The translations under genes and the position numbers were made by a program. The notes beneath the pieces are model-generated. The model ran no database searches. It was not told where the DNA came from and saw only the letters and a list, made by a program, of their open reading frames with translations. From assembly GCA_016801845.1 (NCBI GenBank), contig CM028922.1, forward strand, positions 7,557,501 to 7,621,500: a DNA stretch of 64,000 nucleotides, written 5' to 3'. This stretch comes from Polydactylus sextarius (lineage: Eukaryota; Chordata; Actinopteri; Polynemidae). Of this stretch, positions 38,501-50,210 are shown one piece after another. The first letter of the stretch is position 1; each line of letters begins with the position of its first letter.

Positions 38501-41500
38501 CTGTAAATGAGTTTCTGTGCTGAGCATTGTGAGTTGACGGTCTACTCGTCATTTACCCTCTTGCCAAAATACTTGATGTCAACTATAAGACCTAGACCTC
38601 TGAATTTACAAGCTTACAATGAAAATGAGTTTAGTTGTGTCTTTGTGGTCAACTGTATCCTGAAATACCGCGCAGACAAAAACACCTCGGTTGAATGCTA
38701 TGTCAGTCTGAGTCTCCCAAATGGTGCTAGAGGGCAAATTAATAGTCTCCATGTTTACCTACCTGTCAGACATTGGCCTGGTGAGACAGCAATTAAAATG
38801 AAGCCTTCCACTGACACTGTGCTTCCTGTCTAATTTCTTCTCCATCTCTCTCCCTTGGCCTTTCCAAGTAACATTGCTGAGAGAGATGGACACTCTCCAT
38901 GGAATGAAAGTCACCACTTTTATTGTTTATGTAGTTGAAGATGAGGAGAATGCTTGCAGCTGTTTGAAATGATCATTACACTGTGCTATAGATTCCTTTT
39001 ACATTTGATGATTTAAAAAAAAATGCAGGTTTTTGCACAACTGGCTCTCCCAGTCATCCTCACAACCACCAGCTAAAAGCTTCTCTCTTTTTAAAAAATG
39101 AGCACCCGGTCCCTTCATTAAACCCAGGCTGCCACCGTTTTGTTACCTCTCTTAATAAGCCGCACAAGCTGATTCGTGTAAATAGCTCGTGATTGCATCT
39201 CGCCGTGTTGTGTTCTGCTTCCTTTCATCACAACAGGATGTCGCTTTTCTGTCCTCTCAACTTGGAATGGACGGGAAAGGGACATAATCCAAGTACAGTT
39301 GTTTTGTTCGTGTTTGGCCTCACAGTGAACAGATTTCAACATGTTTCCAGCAATTCCAAATATCATCACGATATTGTAAACCCACAGGAGAAATAAAGAA
39401 ATAAGGAGTTGGAACCTATCCTTGATGGGTTTATTCAAGAACTCAAGAACAGTAGATCAAAACATCATAGTAAAAATAATACAACCCTAAGATAAATTCA
39501 TCAAGGTTATAATGTTCATATAATGTTTTTGTTGGAAATGAAATGAGATGTTAATTTAGCTGTAACATCAAGAGGATAGGGAATCAATGAGAAGCTGTTC
39601 TGACTTCTGAAATCTTGTTAAAAAAAGCAACTTAATATCAACTATGAAATATTCAGGTCATGTTTGATAGCTTTTAGCTGGAAAAGAAGAAGAGCTAAAG
39701 ATAATCCAGACAGTCAAAAGGAATCATATTCAATAGTATAATCATTTGCTGCATATCCACATAGGCTTAAACCACATGGCAGGACTGAGCCTTTATTAGA
39801 GATCTCGCTGCCAGGGTGAAGCAAATGATTGAGCCCTCGTGCTCCAGCTCGAGGCTCCTCAAGTATTCAAGAGTGAGGCTCAGATAACTGACACTGACAA
39901 GGCAAAGCTGGAGCAGATGAACCTCATCGACTCCTGGAAGCATCACTGATCACAGTTGTGACAGCGCCAGAGAGGGAGGAAGAAGACTGACACAGGAACA
40001 GGAGATAGTAGAAGGACATGTCAGGAAAATGTCACAGCTGATACATATAGTGGCCCTGAAACAGGTATTGCTTCCTCTGTCTTCAGCTGATGAGGACATT
40101 AAAAGGGAAAAAATAGACTTTTGCCTTTTGCAAATAAGGCATCAAGGTCAAAAACAAACAAAAAAAAAAAGAAAAAAAAAAAAGAAGAGGCTGTCAACAT
40201 GGACATGATGAGAAGGAGACAGAGTGACTTGGACACTGTCTATCAGTTGAAATATTTGAACACTAGATGGCAGTTTGACACAGACACAGAGGAGTATTGT
40301 TTTCTGCAAGCTCCGTGGTGAAGCTGAAATTTATTTAGTAACAATCACTGTAATTGCTGTTGTTTGGTGATACTGATTGAAACCGTGTTTACCTCCCTCC
40401 AGATTCTTATCAGGTTTAAATTGTCCTGAGCCTCATTTGATTTTCAGATCTCTGCTTGGAATATCAAACTTAGTTTGGTGTGTCTTTGTGTTTGTGTTTG
40501 TGTAGATTGGAATACAGGGCAGAAGTATGTTTTAAATTTCCTGATAAGGTCTACCAGCCCACTATTACTTTTGGGTTTTTTTAAAAAAAAGAAAAAAAAA
40601 GAAAGAAAAGAAAATATTTGAAGCTTCATTTTCATTTCATTTCTGAAAATATCTGATCCATAGCTGATCACACAGTAGTTTGTTGTGCGAGATATTTTAA
40701 GATATTTAAAACAAATATGACAATATTTGATCAACAAAAAGGACAGATGCACTTATGCAGCTTTTGTTTCATCACTGCTGGGAGCAGATAAAAAGTGTCA
40801 GGAAACAACAGATAATAAATCTCACATATGTCAGCTGATTGGTCGGTTGTATCAATTAGGCACAGCATCATCTGTGACATCATCTGTTTAATGGACAACT
40901 GATCACCCAGCTGGCACGTCTGCTCTCTACAAGCTGCTGTTTGCTGGTGCCTCCGCCTGCTCTATGATGGCTGACTGCTGAGTTCCAGTCTCATATATCA
41001 GAGCGGTCAGCTATGACCAATGGCTGAATTAACCTGTTGGGAAGTCAAAATTCACTGTGGAACCTTTACAAAACCTTTTAACTCCTGTTCCTCTGTGTGT
41101 TGTGCACAACCTGTAAATACACACACTAGGATTAAAGTGGCAGTTTTATTCTATTTCTCTCAGATCCTCATAAACCGATCAGTGCTTCTGCACTGGCCTG
41201 TGCGTTTTCTTAACTGATATAGGCTAGGTGAATTTACCTTGTGTGCAATATATAAGCTGAGATTATAAATATTATAAAACAGGATTTGGACCCACAGGAC
41301 ACTAGATGAAATGAAATTGGCTTCAGCTGAAATTGTACTTTCTGGGAATACTGCAATAATCACAAACTTTGGTGTCCTTAAGGATGCTGCCCTGTTTGTA
41401 GTTCATCAACACATTCGATATAAGTTGGGACAAACCTGTGACTTGTTTTTAACCTGTAGGCATAATGAGAAGGTGCCACATTAATCACATGTTTTCTGAT

Positions 41501-42413
41501 TCTCTCCAGCGCTGAATTCAATACATATTCACCACTCCCTGGTCTGCTCTGAACCACTGAGGCACAATTATCTAACAGACCCTTCAGAAAAATGGTAACA
41601 AGCTACGGCACAAGGTCTTTGGGCTGAGCTGAAACCTGAAAATTAGAAACACTTTGAGAAAAGCATAACTTTTAATACAGCCTCATTGTAAACTCTGAGG
41701 TTTGATAATGGAAACTGTAATGGCACATCAGGATGGAAACCCTGGAGGGATGGCGGTGCCTGAAGAACATAACAAAGAATTGATTTGCCTTTTTTTCTAT
41801 CAGCACTCTTGTGGATATATTTCATTAGGAGGGAAATTGCTTACAATTCAAAAAATATTATGAGTTTCACGCTCTCACAGAAATGACACATGTTCGTAGA
41901 GAGTTTGTTCTCGTTTCCAATCAAAAAGTCCAGATATGAGTTTTCATTTGGGTATATTCGAAATTAGCGCACAATGATTGAAAAGTGGAATAGTTTGTTT
42001 GCAAAAAAAAAAAAAAAAAAAAAGATTATTGTGAAGTGATACTATTATTATGCAGAGTTAAACCTTTCAGCAGAGTATTATTTCTCATTCTTATAGCTCA
42101 AAAACAACTCCCAGAAAGAAAAAAAAAAAAAAATCAAATTAACCACCTAACAACCTAAGTTTTATCTCAACTGTTTTTAACTTTCTTCCTGTTTTATACA
42201 GTTCCCCCAGTGTATGCTTTACATACCACCAATGCCACTTTTATTACTACCTCGAGTTGTTTTGTTAACTAAGTCTTTTCTTTAATGTTCATGTCCTTGG
42301 CATTTCTCTCTCTCTGACATATTCCGAGGTAATTTCCTGAAAATAAATGGAGTGGGGAGTGTTGTGTGATTCTTGTCCATATCTTCAAACCATAACTTAA
42401 CTCCAGGAGCTTA
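26520..42413. other. Gene-poor region downstream of trabd2a
   Basis: About 16 kb in which I find no conserved coding exon, RNA gene or complete transposon. It contains A runs (32,177-32,197; 42,002-42,022; 42,118-42,133), an imperfect palindrome at 32,513-32,553 and an A-rich interrupted run at about 40,157-40,184. ORFs such as 34,403-34,633 (76 codons) and 39,118-39,438 (106 codons, minus) carry no recognisable domain. Conserved non-coding elements could be hidden here and cannot be seen from one sequence. Confidence 0.5.
32513..32553. repeat. Imperfect palindrome around a CA tract
   Basis: GTGCATATAACACACAC on the left pairs with GTGTTGTGTGTTATGTGC on the right, giving an imperfect stem of about 18 bp with a very short loop. 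Confidence 0.6.
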
Positions 42414-42503
42414 CCTTCTTCTTCTTCTTCTTCTTCTTCTTCTTCTTCTTCTTCTTCTTCTTCTTCTTCTTCTTCTTCTTCTTCTTCTTCTTCTTCTTCT
42501 TCT
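42414..42503. repeat. (CTT)30 / (GAA)30 triplet repeat
   Basis: 90 bp of uninterrupted CTT on the + strand (GAA on the minus strand). It gives an artificial poly-Leu ORF on + and a poly-Arg ORF on -. GAA/TTC arrays form triplexes and are prone to expansion. Confidence 0.93.
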
Positions 42504-42853
42504 ATTTTTTACAATGAATACTGTAGCCCATAAGATGCCTGCAGAGAAATGCAAATCCTGACGTCCACAACAGAATCTCAACAACACCTTAAGGCTGAGA
42601 GATAAGTTTAATGTTTGATGTAGCAAGAGTAACAAGTGAATAAAAAAATTCACACTCAGCTTATGCTCCTCAACTCACTTATGCCTCTGCTCGCCACGCA
42701 GTCTTCTTCCCTCAGGATGCAGGGGTATCATACCGCTAATGTTCATTTTATGCAACCATATCTTACTTCTGCAACTATTATAAACTCCTTTTCTCATTGT
42801 TTTGTCATTTTCATCTCTTGTTTCTCATGTTCTTATCCTTGTTTTGCTCTTAG

Positions 42854-42873
42854 CTGCTGCTGCTGCTGCTGCT
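42854..42873. repeat. (CTG)6 triplet repeat
   Basis: Six CTG units plus a partial one, about 350 bp from the CTT array. The Ala or Cys runs in overlapping ORFs come from it. Confidence 0.85.
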
Positions 42874-43783
42874 CCGTTTGCACATCAGAACGTTGATGCT
42901 CACTTTCTCAACATTTTTCCTCTCTTTTTATATAGAAAAACAAAATCAGCAAAGAGAGAAAGAGATAGAGAGAGAAAGAAAGAGAGACAGCAGACAAATA
43001 ATGCAGAGGAGTAAAAGCACATGATAAGTGAGCTTAAGACACATCATTACCACGTATGATGAATCGTGAATAAAGAGAACAATGCTTCTGTTTTAGTACC
43101 TATTGGTGGCAGTGTTGATGCTTACAGGAGCTGTAACTTGGCAAACCCTAAATATACTCCTGTCCCTTCTTATAAATTACATGAACAACAGAGGTTAAAC
43201 ACAGTAGAATTTGATCTGACAGGATTGAAAACCTTATTATTTCATGGGGTTGATTTACATTAAACATTCAGCTAATGTAATATAGAATAAAATATACTAG
43301 TGATGTTATGTTCCGTTTTCGAGGAATAGGAAATAATCAAGGGAAGTAAAAAGCCTGTAAATGTAATTTATTTTCCAGAACATTTCATCTGTTTTATGTC
43401 ACTGTTTTATCTTCAAATATTCAAAACAGCATCCAAACTAATTTTCCAGTCATACTCTAAGCACACGCACACACCACGCACGCACACACACACACATACA
43501 AACACACCATCCCAAACTATCTCCTGTTTAATTTTTCACACTGTGTGGTGGTCCAACCATCTGGTCTGAGCTTTCCCTGTGGGCCAGTCACCCTTTGGGT
43601 CCATAGTGAGTTTAGCAACACTGATAAGAACAGATTAAAAAAAAAAAAGAAGTCCTGTGCTGCTCAGTCTTTCTGTAGACTGCCTGGTTGACTCCATCCA
43701 GGGGTGTGTAGAGGAGCTATAAAACATCACTTCTCATGTGTCTGTCTTTCTCTCACTGCCAGCCTCACCTCCTGCTTTTCATA
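42874..43783. other. Intergenic: GA-rich and CA-rich patches
   Basis: Holds an AGAGAGAAAG-type purine patch (about 42,951-42,989), a CA-rich patch (about 43,462-43,505) and an A run (43,637-43,648). No gene recognised. Confidence 0.5.
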
Positions 43784-44004
43784 CACTAAGGCAGGGATCC
43801 TCAAACTATTCCACAAAGGGCCATGTGGCTGCAGGGTTTTTTTTTTCCAACCTGTCAAGATCACACAGTTTGACCAATCAACAGTCTGAAGACTGAGATC
43901 AGTTAATTAAATGAGTTGAATCTGGTCTGCTGCTGCTTTGTTGGAACAAAAACCTGCAACCACACGACCCTTTGTGGACTAGTTTGGGGACCCCTGCACT
44001 AAGG
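43784..44004. mobile_element. Short non-autonomous hAT element (MITE) with exact 8-bp target-site duplication
   Basis: The element spans 43,792-43,996 (205 bp) and is flanked on both sides by CACTAAGG (43,784-43,791 and 43,997-44,004). Its left end starts CAGGGATCCTCAAACT and its right end is AGTTTGGGGACCCCTG. Comparing the left end with the reverse complement of the right end gives 26 matches in the first 29 bases, and similarity continues inwards (CTGCAGG and TTGCAGG, then T runs), so the terminal repeats reach about 50 bp. An 8-bp duplication and CAGGGxTCxxCAAACT ends are hallmarks of hAT transposons. There is no transposase; it must have been moved by an enzyme encoded elsewhere. Confidence 0.92.
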
Positions 44005-46080
44005 TGATGGTGACTAGTTGTGCTATGAACATTATACTTACACTGCCTTTTAGGAGAAAAGTGGATTCTTATTTAAGATGATGTGCAAGATTTTAATAAT
44101 AAAATGATCAGTAAGCTAACTGGCTGTTACCAATGCTGCTAGGTTTACTTTCAGCATTGCTGCGATGCGCCACATTAGCATAGTCTAATGATTGTGGCTT
44201 AATTGTTTTTATTGGCTCTTGTGTATGCAGTATATGACTTTATTCTGGCACTGCTTTCACTTTGCTTTACAGCACGTTGCTAAGAATATGAATAGAGCTG
44301 TAGCTGAAGTGTAGCTGATGAAACCTTTAATTTAGTCTGACATGCTCATGCTCTAATGCAACATCTAGTGGCAGATATCGTGTTTATAACCTTTAACTTA
44401 TCCAAAATGAGTTTGAGATTTGATTGTTAAGATTAACATTGATTTGATTATTTATTTTTCAAAAGTCTATCAAGTGCATGGAGCTCATTCATCCTGAGAG
44501 AGACATGAATATCTGCACCAAATTTCATGGGAATCCATTCATTAGTTTTTAGAAAAAATTCACTCACACATTAAAAAACTGATGCTGCTATATGAGTCCT
44601 ACCTTCTTATGCATCAGCTGTGAACATTTCATTGGCTGCTACAATTTCATTACACTTAACATTGAATATATTTTAAACTTATGTTTATGTTGTTTTGTCC
44701 CCCCCAAATAATATCAATCATTACTTAGTTCTTCAACTTCAAGATCATTATTTCAACAACAATATATGTCAAACACCTAAAGAGCTATTCTTTGTAAAAC
44801 ACTGAGGACAACTCCGATGTTTTTCCCTTTGATGTTATACCCAGTGTTTATTAAAAGCTATTAGAAGAAGCAATAGTTGAGGGCAGCATAAAACAAACAA
44901 CCATTACTGTCTCGTTTAATAGCCCAGAGTTGTTTCCTGACTCAAGATCAGAATAGGATTAATAAAGCATCCTGTACATCTTCCAAGACTAAACCAGTAG
45001 GTGAACACAATTTGAATGTAAATTCCTTGGCTGGTGACCGCTTACTAATCAACAATAAATCCAGCATCCTATTTACTTTGGTGTGTAGATGAAAAAATGC
45101 TTTTCTTTGCACTTAGTGGTGCTCTGAATTATTATGTAATTTTATTTATTTATTTATTTTATTTCTTCCTTTTTTGTACATTTCTAGCTGGGCTCCTGTG
45201 CATTAAGTATTGAACAGGTGCCTAGAGGCGAGGCTTTAACATCAGTACAACAGGAAATCAGACTTCAAAGCAGCTGGCTCATGCTTTTGCCTTTCAATAC
45301 CATGTCTGGATCCAAGTACTCAGACATTTAAATGAGCTGGCAGGAAAGCATGCCCATATACATGCTCGCTATTGTTCCTACTGTATAGTAAGGAACAGTT
45401 CTCTCACTTTCTCTCTCTCTCTCTCTCTCACACACACATATACTATAGACAACAGCAATGCACATCTTGCTTACTGAGTTTTATTGTATTTCCTGTGGTG
45501 ACCAAAGCAAGAGCTGATAAGCAATAACAAGCTCTTGCTAATACAGTAGTCAAGCTAATTAGCAAACTGTTTTGATTACATTCTTCTAATGAACATTCAA
45601 AATGATGTTGTCAAGCTCTGTCTGGCTGAGATGTTTATGTAACTATTATATTAGCTTTAATGAGCTATGACACTTTGCTTTGGTATTTATTTCTGTATCA
45701 CATTTATTCTAAAATCAAAGTCTACAGAGGATAGTCTGGAAGAAAGACTCAAAACATTGCCATACAAACCACAAACTCACACACAGAGTATTAAACAGTG
45801 GCAGGAAATGACAGAAGGATGACACTACAGAGTCAGCTGAGGGATTAGTTTACAAATAGTGATTAGGAAAATGTTTCTGATGCAACTCCATGCTACTGTA
45901 ACAATTTGACAAGATAGGCACAGTTCCACCTGCTGTGTGCAGGGAATCTCTCAGTCTTAATGACATGAAACGTTGTTAACAGTGAGCTCAGACGTCTGTG
46001 TTTACTGGGATAGCACTCGGTACAAAAACATTCCTCCTCCAACATTAGACAATCCTACACATCTGTCAGATCTCTGTCAT
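44005..46080. other. Intergenic: no gene recognised
   Basis: Contains one family A repeat copy (44,485-44,575), a (TTTA)n patch near 45,140-45,162 and a CT/CA compound repeat at about 45,403-45,440. Nothing else with structure is visible. Confidence 0.5.
44485..44575 (-). repeat. Teleost interspersed repeat, family A, copy 2 (opposite orientation)
   Basis: Read on the minus strand it gives GGATTCCCATGAAATTTGG, GCAGATATTCATG and CAGGATGAA, matching the monomer at 10,640-10,690. Only one monomer is recognisable. Confidence 0.55.
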
Positions 46081-46450
46081 ATCCTGTTTTGAGCCGAGTT
46101 ATTTCCTGTTTTATTTTGGTTTAAGTTGGTTTTCTTTCCGTTTTGTCTCTTGTTCTACTTCCTGTGATTTCACTCCTGTGTGATTACCTGGCCCTTCCCA
46201 ATGTGTTTCACCTGTGTCTTGTTGCCTCCTCCCCACTTCCCCCTGTGTTCGCTGTAGGGTCGTCTTTACTTCTTCCCTGTGTCTCTCTCCTGGTTTTTTT
46301 TTCCCTTCTCCATCGCTTTTCTTTGTATGACATCTGGTTCTGTTTTGGTCTTTGCCTTTGCCTTGCACCTCCAGTAAGTTTATTTCTTTGTTCTGAGACA
46401 ATAAACTCTCTATCTTCCTCTCTCTTTGTACACCACTTGGTCACATTCTC
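46081..46450 (+). repeat. Pyrimidine-rich segment, possibly a solo LTR or LTR-like remnant
   Basis: About 370 bp strongly biased to C and T on the + strand, with TTCCTGTTTTATTTTGGTTT, TTTCACCTGTGTCTTGTTGC, CCCTGTGTCTCTCTCC, an AATAAA at 46,400 and CACTTGGTCACATTC. The order resembles a common teleost repeat that ends in an AATAAA and CACTTGGGTCC-like block, which I associate with LTR retrotransposons. No matching second LTR or internal region is present. The minus-strand purine-rich frames are by-products. Confidence 0.35.
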
Positions 46451-46721
46451 CATTTTTCTTGAACATTTTGAATCCAGAACCATCAGAAATTTTTAACAAT
46501 AAATGTTCAGAAGAAACTTCAGAAGTTCCCAAGAAACCTGAGGCAAAAAATGAGGAAATAATAAGCCACGTCTTTAAATATAAAGGATCAAGACCAGCTT
46601 GATAAAAATGTGTAACTCACTTATTAATGCAACAGTTTTTCTTTTCCCCCAAAATATGCGCAGAATATATTTTATTTTATTTTATATTTTACTTGACTGT
46701 TATTATTGTTATTATCATCAC

Positions 46722-46755
<34 letters not shown>

Positions 46756-46766
46756 CGCGCGTGTGT
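46722..46766. repeat. (GT)13(GC)7 alternating purine-pyrimidine tract
   Basis: About 45 bp of strictly alternating GT, then GC, then GT. Alternating GC/GT is the classical Z-DNA-forming sequence. It lies immediately upstream of a CpG cluster. Confidence 0.9.
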
Positions 46767-46872
46767 CACACTTCCTGTAGACTCGTGCAGTTCTCCTCAG
46801 TCGTCGCGAGGCGTCGCTGCTGAGAGTTAAGCGTCAACGAGCGTGAATTAATAAACAAAAAAGAAGAAGCGC
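46747..46872 (+). promoter_or_regulatory. Small CpG cluster, candidate promoter
   Basis: Some 18-20 CpG dinucleotides in about 125 bp (the GC tract, then TCGTCGCGAGGCGTCGCTGC, GCGTCAACGAGCG, GAAGCGCGATTC), in a window otherwise poor in CpG. An ETS-like CACTTCCTG lies just downstream of the GC tract. Two strong candidate exons follow on the same strand within 0.6 kb. This suggests a small CpG-island promoter; no TATA box is evident. Confidence 0.4.
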
Positions 46873-47057
46873 GATTCATTCTTTAAATGGATGTAATAAG
46901 AAGATTCTTTACAGGTCGCAAACACTTTCCATTGTTGTAATGGTTGTCACTGTTGTTATGTAGTTAGTTCATGTATAACGTTGTTTTTTTAGCATGATAG
47001 TTTTGAAAGTAGCTTGGCTGATCGCTCTAAGCAGCATCTGTCGTTTCTCTTTAACAG

Positions 47058-47391
47058 GTTGATGAACTGATACACACAGGTAAGTGTGCTATTTTGTTAT
47101 TTAAACCTTTTTGTATTTATGTATTGAGTTCTATATAAGTATAGTGTAACTGAACACGAATGGCCATGTACTAATTATAATTAGATGATCAAAATGTGAT
47201 TTGGATGCTCACTTAGGAAGCTGTGCATGTAGAAAACCTGGTCATGGGAAGTTGCAGAACTGATATTGTTTTGTTATACACAGATTGCATCTGTGCATCC
47301 TTCTACTGGTTGGCAAGACAACTCTTCATTTCATTCACCAACGCAATGCAGAGATGGTAGACGACCTGTTGCTCCATTTTGTCACAAACAG
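47058..47391 (+). ncRNA. Candidate spliced transcript: two internal exons with strong splice sites (lncRNA or unknown gene)
   Basis: A 22-nt mini-exon (47,058-47,079) sits between TTTCTCTTTAACAG and GTAAGT. A 108-nt exon (47,284-47,391) sits between TTGTTATACACAG and GTAAGA. Both have textbook acceptors and donors on the + strand, 180-490 bp downstream of the CpG cluster. The 108-nt exon is open in two frames over its length. One contains an ATG giving MVDDLLLHFVTNR, but I recognise no protein and the mini-exon is not a multiple of three. A first exon inside the CpG cluster and later exons beyond 47.4 kb are expected but not identified. It could be a lncRNA, the 5' end of a young gene, or chance. 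Confidence 0.35.
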
Positions 47392-47462
47392 GTAAGACTC
47401 CAGAGAATGCATTGTAAGTAACCTTTTGACTGTTACAATGCTTGAAACCCAATGAGAAAGGT

Positions 47463-47469
47463 ACACACA

Positions 47470-47543
<74 letters not shown>
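47463..47543. repeat. (CA)n(TA)n compound microsatellite
   Basis: About 50 bp of AC followed by about 29 bp of AT, starting 70 bp after the donor of the candidate exon at 47,284-47,391. Confidence 0.92.
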
Positions 47544-47547
<4 letters not shown>

Positions 47548-49919
47548 AATAAACATGATGGTAGCAATGAATCCATCCAACACCATCAAGTACACAAACT
47601 TTACAAAAGTTCTAGTAAAGACTGGACCAAGCCAAGCCACAGTTCAGGCTTTTGTATACTTCAAGTTCCCAAAGAATTTCTTTTTTTTCCTTTCTTTTTT
47701 TTTTTCTACTTGTAAAAAGGGAATCTGTGGTCGACCCGTATACAATTTAGTCTTTTGCCACTTCATTAAGCTCATTTACCATCAGATTATACTGCTGTGC
47801 ACAGTATGAAATAGATGAAAACAACGTCCAAAGACATCTGAGAGTATGGGTTGCTGCTTGTAATCTGCACTACCATTAGCGTGCATGATATTGAAGTGAA
47901 GTGATGCTTTAAAATAATCACAAAATTGTTAGAAAACCATGATGGTTGCTTTTGATGATGATGGTTGTGGATTTGATGGAATATTGAAGCATAAATATAA
48001 TGTTGAAACACTGATGTTTGGCTTCATATTTGCTGTGGAGCCAACATGACTATACATCAATGCTTGCTGTCAAAAGGAAGAGTAGCCTCTTGTGATTTGT
48101 GATATTATGACTTCTTCTCAATGAACGCCGGTATAAGACATTTAAATTATTACTAATCAAACATTGTTTGGACAGAAATACATTTGCAGTGTTGTATTGG
48201 TAATGTTAAATCCTCTTCTTGTAGAAATATATTACTTTAATTATTTATATAAATGAAAGTGATCTTTTAGAGGGAGGACTGAGAGCTATTTAAACTTGCA
48301 GTAACTGGTTTTGGCCAATTGGGAATAGAAGAAACTTTTTGAAAATTTTGAACTGAATTGAAATGCAAAAAAATAAATATAAAATCAACATGACAAATGT
48401 AGCAGCATTAGCATGAATTCATGAAATAATATTTGTGGCAGCCTGAAGAATTTTAAATGTAATATTCATTCTCCTTTTAGCTGCATGTGTGTGGTTTGGC
48501 TTCAGTTGCTGTTAAATGCTCCACAATGATCAACAGCTACTTTGCCTGTTAGTCAAACTGTGTGGTCTGGGACAGCTGTTGTTTAAGACTTTTTACAGTG
48601 GGTGTTTTCAACATTGAAACAGCTTTGAAAGCTGTCTTAAGAGCAGAGAGAGTGAATGAAAATAATGAAATTGTTGGAAAAGGAAAAGTTTCTTGAAAAA
48701 GATTCATGTTCTTTCAAGTCAAACTGCTGCATTGTCTGGCGGCTGTTTAATGGTTCACTTATTATTATTTATTTATTTTTATTAAACATAGTGTTTATTT
48801 CTCGTATATAGACACAGCTAGAGTTGAATCTAACAGAAGAAAAATTATTTGCCCTGTTGTATATTTAGATATATTTCTAGTTTGAAGTCCACTCAGTGTT
48901 GTTTTTTAATATTTCTGTTTCTGGTAAAAGTTCATTGCCGGGCTCTGGTTGAAGGACCCTTGAGGGTTTTAGAGTACAGTCCATTTTTTGCATCACCGTG
49001 CCTGTCACCATGGTGTTGCCGCTGTGAAGAGATCTGGGCCTTGTTCAAATGTCATGCTTTGACTGTAGCATCATCATTGTGTTCCCTTTGGAAGGGTTTT
49101 ATGTCAGCCACAGATGATAAGATCATCCACCTCTTTTGCTTTCTCCTCAAACTCCACTTCAGAGTTAGTGGGAAAAGTTCAGACCTGCTAAAAAAAGTAT
49201 CACAAGTTTTATTTTATTTTGATCCTGGGATTAATCCATAAGGTTAGGGACAAAGGAACAGAAGATCTATCCCAAACTTCAGCACATTACCACTGACAAA
49301 TGACATCAAAACTGTGGTTTTGTTTGTGTTTGGTTGAGTAGAACTGACAAATAAATTTTGGCAATATATTATGAATGCTTTCCAAATTGAGATTACTACT
49401 AAATTGAGTTATTTAAATACAATAGTCTAGTGGAAGTGAATAGGTCCCCCTTGTATTTTAAGGAGTTTTACATCTCTCTAAATTTTTTATTATCCAATTT
49501 ACAGCACAGTAATGCTGGTTCCAGTGGGGTTTCTATTGAAATAGTATGGCACTGATAATTTGAAGAGAAATCTTGGCAAGAGATTATTTGCAGCACCGAG
49601 AGTAAATTTGGGAAACTTTCTTTGTCCGTAGGGAGGTAAATATATGTACAAAGTTATTACAGAGAGCCTGGTGATTTTAGATTTAATATACTACTTTTCA
49701 CTGCATGTATTAATACAATATTGGACTTTACTGTTAAGGTTAGAGATTTCACCGCCACAAATAGAAGGCACTGAGTTCAAAGCCTCCACAGCTTTGATCA
49801 AGATCTCCTCTCTGGTGTCACTGATAATAACTGACACAGTATAATAGCCTACACGAATTCCTTATCACACTTGTACAAAGTTATGACTGAGGTGGTCTCA
49901 GATCCATTTACATATTTGA
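47544..49919. other. Intergenic: no gene recognised
   Basis: A T-rich run at about 47,680-47,705 and AT-rich sequence. The 130-codon ORF at 48,849-49,241 lacks a domain. CTCCTTTTAG at 48,471-48,480 is a fair splice acceptor and could lead into a later exon of the candidate transcript, but no donor or reading frame confirms it. Confidence 0.4.
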
Positions 49920-49929
49920 GACGTTGACA

Positions 49930-50210
49930 GTGAGCTGAACGGCTTTTTGCGCGTCTTTGATATTCTCTGCGGGCGCTCTGCTTGGTGCCGGCTACTCCCC
50001 CTTCATCAGCTCCGCAGGAGAACAATAAGCTATAAGCAACAACAGCAGCGATTCAATCCACGCTGCGGTTATTCCAGGAGCGTATAATCACAGAGTGTGA
50101 ACTCTGTTTTCCCATTCTCTATCTGTCTGTTTTCTTTTCACTCACACGCGCAGACATGTTAGTCGCTGCCTTTTCTTCTCATCGGTGCTTGTGTTTGCTC
50201 CGTGCAGGTC
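49930..50210. promoter_or_regulatory. CpG-richer patch, candidate regulatory element
   Basis: At least a dozen CpGs in about 280 bp (TTTTTGCGCGTC, GCGGGCGCTCTG, GTGCCGGC, CACGCTGCGGTT, CACACGCGCAGAC), against an almost CpG-free background, with no repeat similarity that I recognise. It may be a conserved enhancer or a small promoter. No coding frame supports an exon. Confidence 0.3.

Noticed and set aside
42373..42653. Poly-Leu (+) and poly-Arg (-) ORFs
   Set aside because: Both are translations of the CTT/GAA triplet array.
46111..46496. Overlapping ORFs of 91-117 codons on both strands
   Set aside because: They arise from a pyrimidine-rich repeat-like segment where stops are rare; composition is strongly biased.
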